Source of the DNA: Notospermus geniculatus
Taxonomy: Eukaryota > Nemertea > Pilidiophora > Heteronemertea > Lineidae
Length of the DNA stretch: 64,000 bases
NCBI GenBank assembly: GCA_002633025.1
Contig: NMRB01000400.1
Coordinates: 63,675 to 127,674, forward strand
Direction: 5' to 3'
Every line of letters begins with the position of its first letter. Within the stretch, counting starts at the first letter, position 1. This document shows positions 1 to 11,439 of the stretch, in pieces. The position numbers and the translations under genes are program-made. The notes beneath the pieces are model-generated. The model was not told where the DNA came from, ran no database searches, and was given only the letters and a program-made list of their open reading frames with translations.

Positions 1-60
1 CATGAATTCATCTTGCAGACATGAATTCATCGTGCAGACATGAATTCATCGTGCAGACAT
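1..60. repeat. 19-bp tandem repeat at window edge
   Basis: Three head-to-tail copies of a 19-bp unit (CATGAATTCATCGTGCAGA, first copy with one change) start at base 1, so the array probably continues to the left. Confidence 0.85.
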
Positions 61-610
61 TTATTTGTGTGCTACCAAATAAATTCATGTCTGCGAGACT
101 GGAAGTGTCTTTGAGCCATATACCAGCTTTAATACCAGTAGAAGTAACTTGAACTGACATGACTTCCACTGCTATTTGTAACCCCAGAGTCATAATCCCT
201 GTCTTGCTGTGAGCCATACCTAAAAAAATAAATTAGGGGAGCTACAGAGAACCTAAATCGATAATGACAGCCATATGATGGTGTAATATTATGAAGACAT
301 TGCGCAGCGAGTTGGAACAGAGATTTCAGCCTCAAGGCTCTTGTAAGATTCAATATAATATCTGTAGAAGTCATTTCACAATGTCTACTGAGGGATTTCA
401 AAATTTGCCACGACAAAAACTTAGAATTTTCTCCCTCAGATTTATTCACATTTCAAGGCAAGATAGTTCTATGACAGGCTACTGGATCTGGACAGACCTT
501 TTAAACAAGCTCCATCAAAAAAAAGCTGACAGTAAAGAAATTGATTTCACAGCTTGCCGTGCCAAAAACTTAGAATTTTCCATCAATTTATCCACATTTC
601 AATCCAAGAT
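61..610. other. No gene seen; internal direct repeats
   Basis: No convincing coding signal. A segment of about 65 bp near 395-465 is repeated at about 543-610 (shared core AAAAACTTAGAATTTTC). A second sequence, CAGACCTTTTAAACAAGCTC near 494, recurs near 1003 on the far side of the element at 611-996. Confidence 0.6.
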
Positions 611-996
611 AATGGGGAACCCGCTCACCGACAGGTCGGCGCTGCAAGCACTTGTACCGAAACGACGTCACTGACGTCATTTTAGGTGTCATTGACGTCA
701 TGTTAGGTGCTGACGTTGCGTCCTGAAAAAATTGCCTGTACATTTTTCTACAGGAAAAATGACACAAAAGACGTTGCTTTTATCGCCACTGTATCTCTTC
801 ATTTTAAGGAAAAAAGGAATGAAATTAAAAGAAAATTTCATCTGCTACAAGATGATGTAAGTTTTATTGTTGGGCGACCAACACGAATGGTTTATTTTCA
901 CGCCAGAAATAAATGGAAATAACGTTAGAAAAACGGAGACTTCGGCACAAACGCTCGCAGCGCCACGTCGTGACGTTAGTGTGCGGGTTCCTCATT
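611..996. mobile_element. MITE family A, copy 1
   Basis: The ends are inverted copies (AATGRGGAACCCGC at left, its complement at right). The interior has GACGT-rich stretches. A second copy with the same ends and interior lies at 22183-22560. Non-coding. The superfamily is unknown because no clean target duplication is seen. Confidence 0.65.
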
Positions 997-1480
997 CTAC
1001 GACAGACCTTTTAAACAAGCTCCGTCAAAAGCAGACCTGTTGTAAAAAAAACTGAAGTATGCTTTTCTGCATGGCAAACTGAGATGCAAACTTTGTTCAT
1101 TAGATGTGGCGTCACTATTTTTGCCCCTTCCTGATGGCTAGAATTGGACCCGGTAATTGTGTCACAGCTGTGTTGATGGTAGCAATCACGCCAATTAAGA
1201 GGAAGCAGGCAGGAAAGAACGTTCTCGGGTATCTTTTCTACCCTCGCCCCTTGTCATCTCAACGGAGATAAATTTGAAACAAGCTCATGGGATATTAGCT
1301 TCGTTGTATTGCTGCATTGACAGCGTATTTCAAACCACTTAGAAAAAAATCGAAATCAGACTGAAACTGGAGCTCCGTTTTGCTTGCAGCCTTTTCAGGC
1401 ACAAAAGTATAAGCTGTCCTATCACTGGTGGTCAACAAAAACGGTAGATGGGAAAGAGGCACCGGTAAGAAAAGAAGTTT

Positions 1481-1768
1481 AAAGTTAAAGTTTGGGTTTA
1501 TAGTCTGATATCAGCAACAGTTGAGTTATCCGACTTTACACTTTAACCCCGGTCTATCCTGAAACCTTTTAGTAGAACTCAGGTGAGCTGCTCATTCAGC
1601 ACTACAATCTGAGCATTTCCGACCAGTACCCATTTATACACCTGGGTGGAGAGAGGCCAGTGAGGCAGAGAGACTTGCCCAAAGTCTCACACCCAGTGAG
1701 ATACGAACCCGGAACCCTCTGACCGCTAGTCGGAGACCCGGACTACTACACCACCATGGCTCCACGGT
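1481..1768 (-). mobile_element. tRNA-derived SINE family S2, copy 1
   Basis: Read on the - strand it begins with a tRNA-like head (box-B-like GGTTCCGGGTTCGTATC) and ends in an AAACTTTAACTTT tail. A second antisense copy lies in a CPSF1 intron at 52706-52982. Confidence 0.7.
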
Positions 1769-1784
1769 GATGAAAGGTACATGT

Positions 1785-1855
1785 ACCAGTAAAAAAAGGC
1801 ACTGGTAAAAAAGGCACCGGTAAAAAAGGCACCCGGTAAAAAAGCCTCCCAGTGC
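1785..1855. repeat. 15-bp GGCACCGGTAAAAAA tandem repeat
   Basis: Four imperfect copies of GGCACCGGTAAAAAA. A single related unit lies on the other side of the adjacent SINE (about 1458-1475), so the SINE probably landed inside this array. Confidence 0.7.
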
Positions 1856-2394
1856 CTTTATTACCTAGATTCAACAACACCAACCAGTTGCAACATTGGA
1901 AAGAGGACCAGAACGTTGCAACTCGCCAGTCTATTTGTCATCAGCATGTCTGTTGACTGCGAATTCACCCAAGTGGCCTTGGCATTGAACCCCTTCTTAA
2001 TTGCTTGCCCTGTGACCTTAAGTTAACAAATTTTAAAGTTTTTGAGCTTCTTTTTCCTGTTAAAACCTTTGGTACCTGTCTACCTGCTTCAGTTCCCAAA
2101 TGATAGTTCTCCGAACAACATTGTTTGATCTTTGTAATCATCTTCCTTCTTGCTTTTAGGATGCTTTGGGTGCTTCATCTTAACATTCATTAAGTGTAGA
2201 AGTGCCTGGATGAGTTAATTAAAGGTTCTTATTTCCTCTTAAGTTGCATTTTATAGGTGATGCTGCCATGTCAAGAGGCTTTGATGGCGGATTTAACTGA
2301 CTGTATGACGTGTGGGTGTTCCTCATAAATTTTCCCCTTTTTGGGCTGTGAATGCCAATAATTATTGGGCTGTCAGTCCCAATGACTTTTTTGG
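1856..2394. other. No gene or repeat recognised
   Basis: AT-rich unique-looking DNA. I see no supported coding or repeat structure. Confidence 0.5.
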
Positions 2395-2745
2395 CTCTGA
2401 GCACCAATGACGTTTTGTGTGGCATATGGCGAGCATGTGGTGAGCACCGATGGTTTTTGTGAGGTGAGCACAATGCTTTTTGCGTGGTGAGCACCAATGG
2501 CTTTTTACGTGGTGATCACCAATCGCTTTTTGTGTGGTGAGCGCCAACGGCTTTTTGTGAGGGGAGCACCAACGGCTTTTTGTGTGGTGAGCACAATGGC
2601 TTTTTGTGTGGTGAGCACAATGGCTTTTTGGGTGGTGAGCACAATGGCTTTTTGGGTGGTGAGCACAATGGCTTTTTGGGTGGTGAGCACTGATGGCTTT
2701 TCAGGCAATGATGAACACCAGTGGCTTTTGGGCTGAGAACACCAA
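2395..2745. repeat. 24-bp minisatellite
   Basis: About thirteen units of roughly 24 bp with core GGCTTTTTGNGTGGTGAGCAC. The last five copies are exactly 24 bp apart. Because 24 is a multiple of three, an open frame runs through the core as an eight-residue repeat (MAFCVVST / MAFWVVST). This is best explained as a by-product of the period, since it lacks flanking coding sequence. Confidence 0.9.
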
Positions 2746-4020
2746 TGAAAATGAATTGTCCGCATCGCTGAATTCCTCTTGTCCAAAATGGCCGCCAGGG
2801 TGACCATCTTGGAATTTCATTTCCCTCATTTTCTGGTGGTGCTAATGATTGTTACTATTTCTTGCTGATGTACAGCTGTGGTCAGTTGGGAAAGTAGGTA
2901 TAATGTTGGGTGGGTTGCATATATCACTACATTTTGCTCTCCCTCAGAAATCTGTCAGCACTTGCCAAAACTTTTTGAAGTAGTCAGGGAAATTCCTCCA
3001 GTCATGCTACACGGAAATTCTCTTGCATACTGATTTGTCTTTGATGATTCACTGGTATGTTATGTCGACTGTAAAAGTTTTTCATCTCCCCGGCATAAAA
3101 GCCCTCTCCTCGTGCCTTTTATCGCATAAAGAAATGTGAAATTCAATTACATACTATTTCGGTGCATTTCCATTATCTGCGGGAACCTTTGGTGCTGTTA
3201 TGAGACAGGCGATCCTCAAAGGCATCACGACATTTCAATCTCGTGACGTTCAGAGAAATTAAAGGTATTTCTGAACAGAGTATTGAGCTAATGTAGCTTT
3301 AACTACTTCAATCAAATAACCATTTCTTAGTGGACTTGGGAATAATTAATAGCGTTAAAGGATAAACGTCAATGGAATGCTTTAGTTCAGAACCTTCTTC
3401 TTCAACATCCAGAACATTTTATGAAAGATTTACCTTTGGTGTTTGCATGCATTTGACCAGTATTTGACCTCGAAATGCCACCTTTTCTCAAAAATTCTTT
3501 TCTCGTCTCATTAATTTTCTTAACACCTTTCACAGTTGGAACGTGTTAAGTTTCACTCATACTGTCATATAACATTATCACTAACAAATTGTTCTTAGAG
3601 GTAGGATGTTTTTTTATGTTCTGGCAATCTTTAGGGTTGTCGGATTCACCAGGTAGGAGGTGCAGTCGGGGTTCTAAAGCAACGGCATGTGATGCTTATC
3701 TTTTATATCTTTGAAGTGTTAGATCTCAGATGAGGAAACTACCAGTACTCTCATGACATTTCACAACTTATTTTATTTCCTGAAGAAAATCACTTCCAAA
3801 AAAATGTCCCTTTTCCAAGTCTAACACTTTTAAATGTAACGTTCTAATGTAACCCAAAGGGAAACTCTAACTTTGCTTTGGAGTGGATTTAAACCTCATC
3901 CTTTGCGACAGAAATATATACCGGTAGGACTGTATGAAATCAGATTTAAAGTGCATCACTGCATTTAGGATGATATACTGTGCTAAAGTACATTAATTTC
4001 CTTTTTCAAAGTCACAGAGG
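2746..4020. other. No gene recognised
   Basis: About 1.3 kb of AT-rich DNA without a supported coding frame, RNA gene or repeat. Confidence 0.5.
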
Positions 4021-4250
4021 TTGAAGTTAAAAATTTTGCCATTTGGTGGCATGTTTCGTGGCCGCAGGGGCTATTGACCTGAAACTTGGTACATATATTC
4101 CCCTAGGTCAGATGACAATGACACCAAGTTTCGGCTCAATTCGATTCTTGGCTCGGCCACTAGGTGGTAAAACCGAAAACACAACTGTCATCTGTTCTTC
4201 TGGTACATTCACCCACCGGTGAGCACAAGGTCCATGGACAATTTCATTCA
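4021..4250 (+). mobile_element. Helentron-like family H1, 3' fragment
   Basis: The interior module (CACCAAGTTTCGGCTC followed by GGCCACTAGG) is shared with 12301-12500 and 56561-57380. The end has GGTGAGC followed by a short palindrome, GTCCATGGAC, near 4231. The same end recurs at 9640-9685. The 5' end is missing. Confidence 0.5.
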
Positions 4251-4495
4251 AAGTTCTTACTACAAATGTACTTTTCACTATTTGCCTTTTAAGACCTAAT
4301 ATCCTTTCCTAATCTGATCCTATTCACGTCTTGAGTGATTTGTGGTGTGGTGGCTGATGCTGATGACAATATCCCTGTGTTTCTTTGAAGTTTGGGGATA
4401 GGAATGTGCTCACTCCAGATTGAAGACTGGATTGTGCCAGTCGTAACCGATGTGCGCTGAACGCGCACATCGATAGCGACTGTTGCGTTCAGTTA

Positions 4496-5005
4496 CCGTA
4501 TTTTCGCGACTATAGGGTGCACCCGACTATAAGGCGCACCCCCTAATTTCACCCAAAATCTTTGACGAAATCCATACATAAGACGCACCGCCGTATAAGG
4601 CGCAGTCCCGTCAGTGAATGCTTCAGTGCATATTGTACACATACAATGTATGGCTGCTCAGTGTGCATTGACCGTTCATGGTAACAACACCCAACATGAT
4701 TGATAGGCCTAATTACAATAGGGAACCCCGATCACGCAGACCACGCGAGAATATATGCGTGGGTTTGAACTGATAGTACACCGATGCCACCTATTATTCA
4801 TGACGATTCAAGGTGTGATTGGCCTTGCTTGGTGAACCGCATCTCTCGAACAATGAGCCTCTATAGGTGTCACGTCTGCTCTATCAGTCTCACGTGACCA
4901 CTTGGCGCTCCCCATTGTTGGGCTCAAGCCACAGATAAGGCGCACCCCAATTTTTGACCCTTCTTCAAGGAAAAAGGCTGCGCCTTATAGCCTGAAAATA
5001 ACGGT
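4496..5005. mobile_element. Inverted-repeat element, TATAAGGCGCA type
   Basis: The ends are imperfect inverted repeats of about 30 bp (ACCGTATTTTCGCGACTATA at left, complement of ACCGTTATTTTCAGGCTATA at right). TATAAGGCGCA blocks occur at both ends. It lies within another element whose right end (5010-5041, CGATGTGCGCTAGGCTTTA) matches the family at 25689-26482. Confidence 0.7.
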
Positions 5006-5174
5006 ACTTCCAGTCGCAAGGCCGATGTGCGCTAGGCTTTAGAGTACATTGTCAGATGTACTGACAAATCAAGTTGTTTAGATGAGCCCCTGATGCAGTT
5101 GATGGGATTCATATTAGTTAAACCAATGATGAGGCCCCCTGAGGTTATTTGTCTGTTTCCTCAAATCAAAATAA

Positions 5175-5300
5175 AATATTTCCAAATGATGATTGGATGG
5201 TGTTATTCAGCGCGGAAGAACATTTTGCAGAGGTTAAAGGACGTGTGAACTTGACTCTGCGAAGGATGCATTCAGTGTACCAGGTAATTGAAAGAAATGA
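5175..5300. repeat. Direct repeat carrying the empty target site
   Basis: This block (AGAACATTTTGCAGAGGTTA then AAGGACGTGTGAACTTGAC) is repeated at 5355-5590. The second copy is interrupted exactly at TTAA by the element at 5413-5554. Confidence 0.85.
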
Positions 5301-5412
5301 CAGTGTGACTTCATGCAAGTCATGAAGCAGGTGTTCAACCTTTGGTGTGAATCCGTGCAAATAATGATTAGATGCTGTGATCCAGCGTGGAAGAACATTT
5401 TGTGGAGGTTAA

Positions 5413-5554
5413 AGCGATTTGTCAGCCAAAAAATTTGAATGCAAAAAGGGACGAGTCTTTGTTTACAAACACTAATTTCCTGCATTCTGATTGGCTGTGA
5501 GGGCAATGTTTACAAACATCATCCTTCTGTTTACAAAACGACTGTCGATTTGCT
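5413..5554. mobile_element. TTAA-flanked MITE family T1, copy 1
   Basis: The ends are inverted (AGCGATTTGTCAG, AATCGCT-type complement at right) and flanked by TTAA at 5409-5412 and 5555-5558. The unoccupied sister site near 5233 has a single TTAA at the same place. A second family member is at 50136-50329. Length 142 bp, non-coding. Confidence 0.85.
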
Positions 5555-5631
5555 TTAAAGGACATGTGAACTTGACTCTGCGAAGGATCAATAGGAGTAA
5601 AAGTTTGTAGTGACATAATACACTTCGTGAC

Positions 5632-5753
5632 CAGTGTCCATTATTCATAAACATACTTAAGTCAAAGTGTGATACTTATCTTTTGTGTTGAACAAAGCAT
5701 GAGTGTCACACTTACCCCGGCAGACTTAAGTAGTTTTATGAATATGGGCCCAG
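5632..5753. mobile_element. Hairpin MITE, TTCATAAA-CTTAAG type, copy 1
   Basis: The arms pair across a short centre (ATTCATAAACATACTTAAG versus CTTAAGTAGTTTTATGAAT). A closely related hairpin is at 24031-24144. Confidence 0.7.
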
Positions 5754-5977
5754 GGGCCTGTTTCAAAAAGTGACTTGAAGCTTATGGTCCTTTTAACCAA
5801 ATGGAAATGCATTGACGTTAATGGTAAAAAAGGAAACATCGTCTCCAAATTTTTTGCAAATTTTCGACCCCAACCGGGGTCTTCCTCAGGCACTTTCTAG
5901 TCGAGCTACCAGAAGTGTAATCAATCTGCCACGTTAATGGTAACATTAGCTTAAAGTCACTTTATGATACAGGCCTC
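5753..5977. mobile_element. Hairpin MITE with a nested repeat
   Basis: Outer arms GGCCTGTTTCAAAAAGTGAC and GTCACTTTATGATACAGGCC pair. Nested at about 5838-5925 is a repeat with core GGGGTCTTCCTCAGGCAC, also present at 52250-52350 and, inverted, at 56035-56155. Confidence 0.65.
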
Positions 5978-7223
5978 AGAAGTACAAAATGATGATCTTA
6001 TTATGATGAGCAAAGCCTAGTTTGTGCTGACAAAATGTATTTTTGGCTAGAAGTACATGTACCAAATCTTCAAAAAGAGGAAAATAAGCCATCCAATAAA
6101 TTTGTGGCCAGGAGTAATGTCCTGCCATCAACAACTGTTGGACAGGTATGGAATGTTCCAACTAATACACCATAGAGAATATCCCGGGGCGAATATGAAT
6201 GAGGTGTGGCCAAAGAGATGGTCATGGAGGGTTCTCGAATTCAGTATATCACATTGTCATTATCTACAGTCAAACGCAGTCCAAATGTTTGATTTGGGTA
6301 TCCATAATGTCTACGGACGCTTGTCTCTTTGTTCAGGTGGCTTTGACCAGTGGGGTTTTCATAACAGAATATGCTCACACATGACTGACATGGTTTATGG
6401 GCTGATATATGCGTGGAACTTGCTGGTTTCTCGTCGGAATTAAACGCCAGCTCCTACATCATCACAGCAATTAATCATTCAGTTTCGCCAGTACAGCCAT
6501 CGGTTTAGTGGAAATTTCTGCCAGTTCTTTTTGCTTGTTGTGTTGCGAGCTGGAATGAACAGCCTGCTTATGAAAACCGCGCAGGAAATTGCAAAACCAC
6601 CAAAGTGGGTGTGGACCTTTTTAATCTGCGTCTGTTATTCAAGCAAATAGAGGGTATTGAAGAAAATTGATGGGCTGTCCTCCAGGTGGTAGAAAATCTT
6701 TGCGGATGAAAGAATTGGTGCTGAATGAAGAAGCTAAGGTGTTTGGCAATCGCCCGAACTCATCTGCCCCCAGGTTTGTGCAGATGGTATATTCTGTAGA
6801 AGTTTTCGAGAAGCGTTGGAAATAAAATGGAAAAACTTTGAAGCATCCTTCAGATGGTTGATAGGAACAACGTTTCTTCAAATATTTTTCAATCAATAGC
6901 AGAGGATGTGAGAAAACTTTGAGAGAAGATGCCGTCTGCTGGACTCTGGGGGCAGATGAGCTGAAGAATGGACAACTATTGCTGGCCTGAGGAGAGAGGG
7001 GTCATTCTGAAAGAGATTCTTGTGATACAGGGGGTTGCTATCCTACAAACAAGAGGGTCTTCTCCTGGAAGAGGTTCTCAGAGATGAGGGAAATGTTGTC
7101 ATGGAAGTAACGGCACTTCCTCTTCCCTTACCTTTATGTTTGGCATGTCTCAGGGGTGCTTCATATGAGAGTTTTCTCGTGTGAGTTGGCTCTCACCATT
7201 GTTAGTTTCTTTACAACTTATAC
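5978..7223. other. No gene recognised
   Basis: About 1.2 kb. One 128-codon open frame exists on the + strand (6057-6443), but its product has no recognisable motif and no splice or homology support, so it is not called. Confidence 0.45.
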
Positions 7224-7516
7224 GTACACTCCTCTCGCACTGTTTTGTTTCGCTCCGTACCTACGCTTCACAAACCACTGCTTCGAATGGCCGGTATTCT
7301 GCCGATTTACCACCAGATGGCACCACTACTGTCCAACCAATCAGCGCCCGCCATCAGGCTGCAACTGAGCAAAATCCTAAAACACTTTCTCCATCGCGGC
7401 GGCGGGAACAGTAATGGTGACATCTGGTGGTAAATCGGCAGAATACCGGCCATTCGAAGCAGTGGTTTGTGAAGCGTAGGTACGGAGCGAAACAAAACAC
7501 TGCGAGAGGAGTGTAC
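7224..7516. mobile_element. 293-bp MITE with ~98-bp arms and TTATAC duplication
   Basis: Perfectly oriented inverted arms start GTACACTCCTCTCGC and end with its complement. They are flanked by the direct repeat TTATAC at 7218-7223 and 7517-7522. Both strands therefore show the same spurious peptide. Confidence 0.85.
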
Positions 7517-7524
7517 TTATACGG

Positions 7525-7801
7525 GGAACCCTGATAGCCTAGTGGGCTTAGCAAGCGGCAGGTCCCTGGTTCGAATCCAGCCCGGGCCATATGGGATATA
7601 TTTCATTCCGGGCTCTTCAGTCCGTCGCATGGGACAGTAAGCCATGGTGCCTTGTACCTTGTGTCTTTGCTAGGGCAAGTAAAAGATCCCACCCAAGTGA
7701 GGAACATGAGTATCTTGTGATGGCCTCCTCCGTACTTACATGTACCATGTAAGGCCAATAATGCTGTAGCGTCGGCCCTGACGGAAAAATCAAATACAAA
7801 T
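7525..7801 (+). mobile_element. tRNA-derived SINE family S1, copy 1
   Basis: tRNA-like head with box B GGTTCGAATCC, then a conserved body (GTGCCTTGTACCTTGTG, AAGTAAAAGATCCCA) and a tail ending AAATCAAATACAAATA. Flanked by the 10-bp direct repeat ACTTATACGG at 7515-7524 and 7802-7811. This duplication overlaps the end of the adjacent MITE, so the SINE arrived after it. Confidence 0.9.
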
Positions 7802-7811
7802 ACTTATACGG

Positions 7812-8640
7812 CAAGAACAATGACACATTACCGCCCACCGCTTTCTGTGGTTATCACCACGAAGATCCATTTTGTGAAGAACAAAACTCCGGAGATGCCC
7901 CTTTTGTCCAGTCCTATCTTCAGAACTGTTGAATCAGTAACCCCAGGAAGAGCTTGGCGTGAATATTGATGACGGTTGTTAGAACATCTGTTGTTGTTAA
8001 CAAACGATTAGCCGATTGAGGTATTAACGTTGAGGCTTAAATGCCGCTTGGGCGATAGTCGATATTCTTCCCTGAGGAAGACCAGTCATGAATAGATTTT
8101 ATTCCGCCTCACTCCCGTATATTGATTATGGATGTCAGTCAAGGGTTGGCGTGATTCTCCCGTTTTCGTGTCCTTGATTTATTCATTAACCTTGTAAATT
8201 CCGTCTCGGATTGGACGTTGTAGTAAAGTAGTCATTTTGTTAATGAGCTTAAGGCTATCCATCATACCTGTTGTTTTCATGACAAGGCCCTTGACTGGAG
8301 ATCATCCTCTTCAGTCATCAGTGATGGATGACCTTGACATTTCTTGTGATATTGTCCTCTTACAAGGCCACTTCATTAAGGCATCCTCGTCAGCCATCTT
8401 GGAGATGGAACTGATCATGCAGGGTTATATATAGGATTTAGGAAGGGCACGGTGCAAACTTTCTGAAAAGGGAACTTCAACCTAGAAAACAGCAATTTTC
8501 ATTTGCGTCATTTCTACTAACGGAATTTGAGAAGCTTGCCAGTTAAAAAGGTCTCTATAACTCCAGTCAGCAGCCAATTTAAGCCAGTTTCTAAGGTGAT
8601 ATGACCAAAAGGGACCATGAAAAAGGGTCTGGGGTCACTG
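7812..8640. other. No gene recognised
   Basis: No supported coding frame or repeat in this stretch. Confidence 0.5.
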
Positions 8641-8644
8641 GGAC

Positions 8645-8755
8645 CTTAAAAAATTTGTTTAAGGGGCAGGCGCCCCGGGGGTTTAAAAAGGGCAGAGCGG
8701 TGCCCCTTATACAGCATGGCGCAGTGCCTCTCGAAAATGGCCTTGATATAACCCT
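8645..8755. repeat. Dispersed repeat, GGGCANGGCGCC type, copy 1
   Basis: GGCGCC/GGGG-rich segment (GGGTTTAAAAAGGGCA, TCGAAAATGGCCTTGATATA). It matches 12615-12728. Confidence 0.7.
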
Positions 8756-8817
8756 GCAGCCCTCTTGGAGACGAAACGGATCGCTTGGACAAACAGACAA
8801 CAGTATTGAGGCTGTTG

Positions 8818-8915
8818 TTACATAGAGCTACACGGACATGCCAGTTAACAAAGTCTTCACGGTCGCGAACCCTTTGTGAACCCATTAACCAGCATGCCTC
8901 AGCATGTAGCTCTAT
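8818..8915. mobile_element. Hairpin MITE, AGAGCTACA type
   Basis: The arms TAGAGCTACACGGACATGCC and CATGCCTCAGCATGTAGCTC pair. The interior resembles the hairpin at 59033-59165 (GCCRGTTAACAA, CCCTTTGTGAA). Confidence 0.55.
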
Positions 8916-9176
8916 AATCGCAGCTGGAAAGTTACTTTGTTACAAAATTTTTTGAGGAATTATTGATATCACAGATCATGCAATCTTTTCCTCGGTAGTT
9001 GCAATGTATATAAAAATATGTCCAACATCAAATTGGACATTTCTACGGTGATTAAACCACTATTTATCACTGTGGTGCCATTAATGGCATGTTGTATCGT
9101 CCCAGAGGACTATATGACATATAAGCTTTCCTCGTGATCTCGAGTCTCCATCACAAGACCTTCGTGTAAATATTCC

Positions 9177-9562
9177 ATCAATTACGTTGGCCAAATACGT
9201 CTTTTGACTAAAGGAGCTTATTCTGTGATCTGGAGGTGGCGTTTTTCTGCTTGAAACTTGAGTGGAAGCTGAAGTGATGGGTTTCAATCAGGGGTGCTGT
9301 GAAACTGTGAGAGTGGGTGTCATGTCTCAGGGTCATCTCTTGACCCTTTTCGACTTCAAATAATGGTGGCCAGTCAATCAATTACATTGGCCAAATACGT
9401 CTTTTGACTAAAGGAGCTTATTCTGTGGTCTGGAGGTGGCGTTTTTCTGCTTGAAACTTGAGTGAAAGCTGAAGTGATCGGCTTCAATCAGGGGTGCTGT
9501 GAAACTGTGAGAGTGGGTGTCATGTCTCAGGGTCGCGTCTTGACCCTTTTCGACTTCAAATA
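9177..9562. repeat. 200-bp tandem duplication
   Basis: Two direct copies of about 186 bp (9177-9362 and 9377-9562), about 95% alike, start CAATTACRTTGGCCAAATAC and end CTTTTCGACTTCAAATA. No coding frame spans them. Confidence 0.85.
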
Positions 9563-9689
9563 TCGGCCCTGATAGAAAAATCTACACAAATACAAATATT
9601 TTGAGCATTCGTGGTATGAGACAGACTACTAAGCAAATGAAATGGTCCATGGACCATGTGCTCACCTGGGTGAATGTACCAGAAGAATA

Positions 9690-10375
9690 AACAACAAGTG
9701 TCGATCAAGTCAGTATGTTCCAGGCATGGTAGGTTGGAACATTCTTTGTGTTATTGTTCATATGGTATGAGCCAAAGTACATTTTTCAAGATGGACGACT
9801 GGCGGCCATATTTGAAGTGCAATAGAGCTAAAATTTGGCAAATGTTGTAGATGGTTTCTACAACATTCTAGCTGCTGTTCTTCATGAGATATTGGCTAAA
9901 GTCCCATTTTCAAGATGGGTGCACCAAAACTCTCTCAGTCTTACATAACAAGTTAAAAGATGCTCTGGCAGCAGGGATATTTTATGGTACTAACCATCTC
10001 CTGAAATTACGTCATTACATCACATTACATCACGGAAAAGAAGTAGAATTTCATATTTCGTACTTCGTATTTCGTCAGGTTTGCAAAAACTCATTATTGC
10101 TCAGGATGATCTTTGTGTCGACATTTTGGATATCTGCCAATGGAGCAAAAACCAGAGGGTTAAACCTATCTACATTGGTGATTGCAGGCTTTGTCATATT
10201 TGTTATAGCACGGAGGACAGGTGACTTGATCCTCCCCTGTGTCTCATTCAATATCCTATGATAATTGACCTCGTGGCTTCAGACAAACACCCGGTCGACT
10301 GTGGGGCTTGATCAATTATAGACAGTCTTTGCTCGTGAGACCATCCCAAATTAAAAAAATTAACCCCTTGATTTT
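9690..10375. other. No gene recognised
   Basis: A 125-codon open frame at 9884-10261 has no recognisable domain and is not called. Confidence 0.45.
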
Positions 10376-10606
10376 GAGCTCACCTGGGTGAACTCTTAAG
10401 CAAGGTTCATTGGCACACGGAATTGGTCCGGTTTAGGTCCGCAAAAAATCTATCAAATGGACTTCAGCGTTGTCGTATCCGGAAAACTAGGGGCAAACGG
10501 ACTGGAAACGGATCGGTTCCGTGTGCCAATGAACCTTGCTTTATTGTGGTGCGGCATCCGTCGTTGTCCGTTAAAAACGGGACTTTAGCCAGTATCTCAA
10601 GAACAA
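10376..10606 (+). mobile_element. Helentron-like family H1, 5' part, interrupted
   Basis: Begins with GAGCTCACCTGGGTGAAC, as in the copies at 12301 and 62719. It is interrupted by a TTA-flanked MITE at 10399-10540. It then continues (GGCATCCGTCGTTGTCCG, AACGGGACTTTAGCCAGTAT) into the N run. Confidence 0.5.
10399..10540. mobile_element. PIF/Harbinger-type MITE (TTA flanks)
   Basis: 142-bp inverted repeat with arms AGCAAGGTTCATTGGCACAC and complement, flanked by TTA at 10396-10398 and 10541-10543. TTA duplication is typical of PIF/Harbinger. Confidence 0.75.
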
Positions 10607-10861
10607 NNNNNNNNNNNNNNNNNNNNNNNNNNNNNNNNNNNNNNNNNNNNNNNNNNNNNNNNNNNNNNNNNNNNNNNNNNNNNNNNNNNNNNNNNNNNNN
10701 NNNNNNNNNNNNNNNNNNNNNNNNNNNNNNNNNNNNNNNNNNNNNNNNNNNNNNNNNNNNNNNNNNNNNNNNNNNNNNNNNNNNNNNNNNNNNNNNNNNN
10801 NNNNNNNNNNNNNNNNNNNNNNNNNNNNNNNNNNNNNNNNNNNNNNNNNNNNNNNNNNNNN
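10607..10861. other. Assembly gap (255 N)
   Basis: Run of N. Any open frame across it is meaningless. Confidence 1.
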
Positions 10862-11264
10862 AACAGTCGAAGACTGCAGTTAAAGAAGGTGGTAAGAAAA
10901 TGCTATATGTTTGTGCGGCTTTGTAAAGAACAGTGGTCCAGACATCCGAGTTAGCTGGGTTGTTTGGGTTCAGGTAAACAAGCCATATCGTCTGCTACAG
11001 TGTTCTTATCCTGCCATTATCCTGTCAGTCTCACATGACACGATGCCAATCATCTTGGCACTCTCTGACTGAAAGCTTCCTCTGTCACTTGTTTTGTTGG
11101 AACCTTTTGTTGTTTTTCTTATGCCTGTTGGCGGTGTGATTGAAGTGTGGAATTCCTCTAAACACAACACTTTGAAATGTGTAAAACCAGTTTCAAAAGT
11201 CATCCGATGATGATGATCGGCTTCTGCGTAATGAGCAGCCTGCTGGTATCTGATGATTCCTCTT

Positions 11265-11438
11265 ATGTTGACAAACAAGTGTACAGGTCTCGCTACAAGA
11301 GGTGTCATGTCTGGGGGTGAATTTTAACTCTATAATCTTGGCAGCTTGTGCATCTGTTAAATTCCTTTTGTGTTGACGGACAAGTGTTGAGCTTTCGCTT
11401 CAAGAGCTGGCATGTCTTGGTGTGAATTTTAACTCTAT
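11265..11438. repeat. Diverged direct repeat
   Basis: Two copies of about 70 bp (about 11268-11334 and about 11370-11438), each ending GTGAATTTTAACTCTATA. Confidence 0.65.
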
Positions 11439-11439
11439 A

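Noticed and set aside
2497-2807. Repetitive MAFCVVST-like protein and its antisense counterpart
   Set aside because: Follows from a 24-bp tandem repeat with a period divisible by three. No start context, splice or flanking coding signal.
7245-7495. Identical peptides on both strands
   Set aside because: Produced by the inverted arms of a MITE, not by a gene.
10423-10926. 167-codon open frame
   Set aside because: Crosses the N run and begins inside a MITE.
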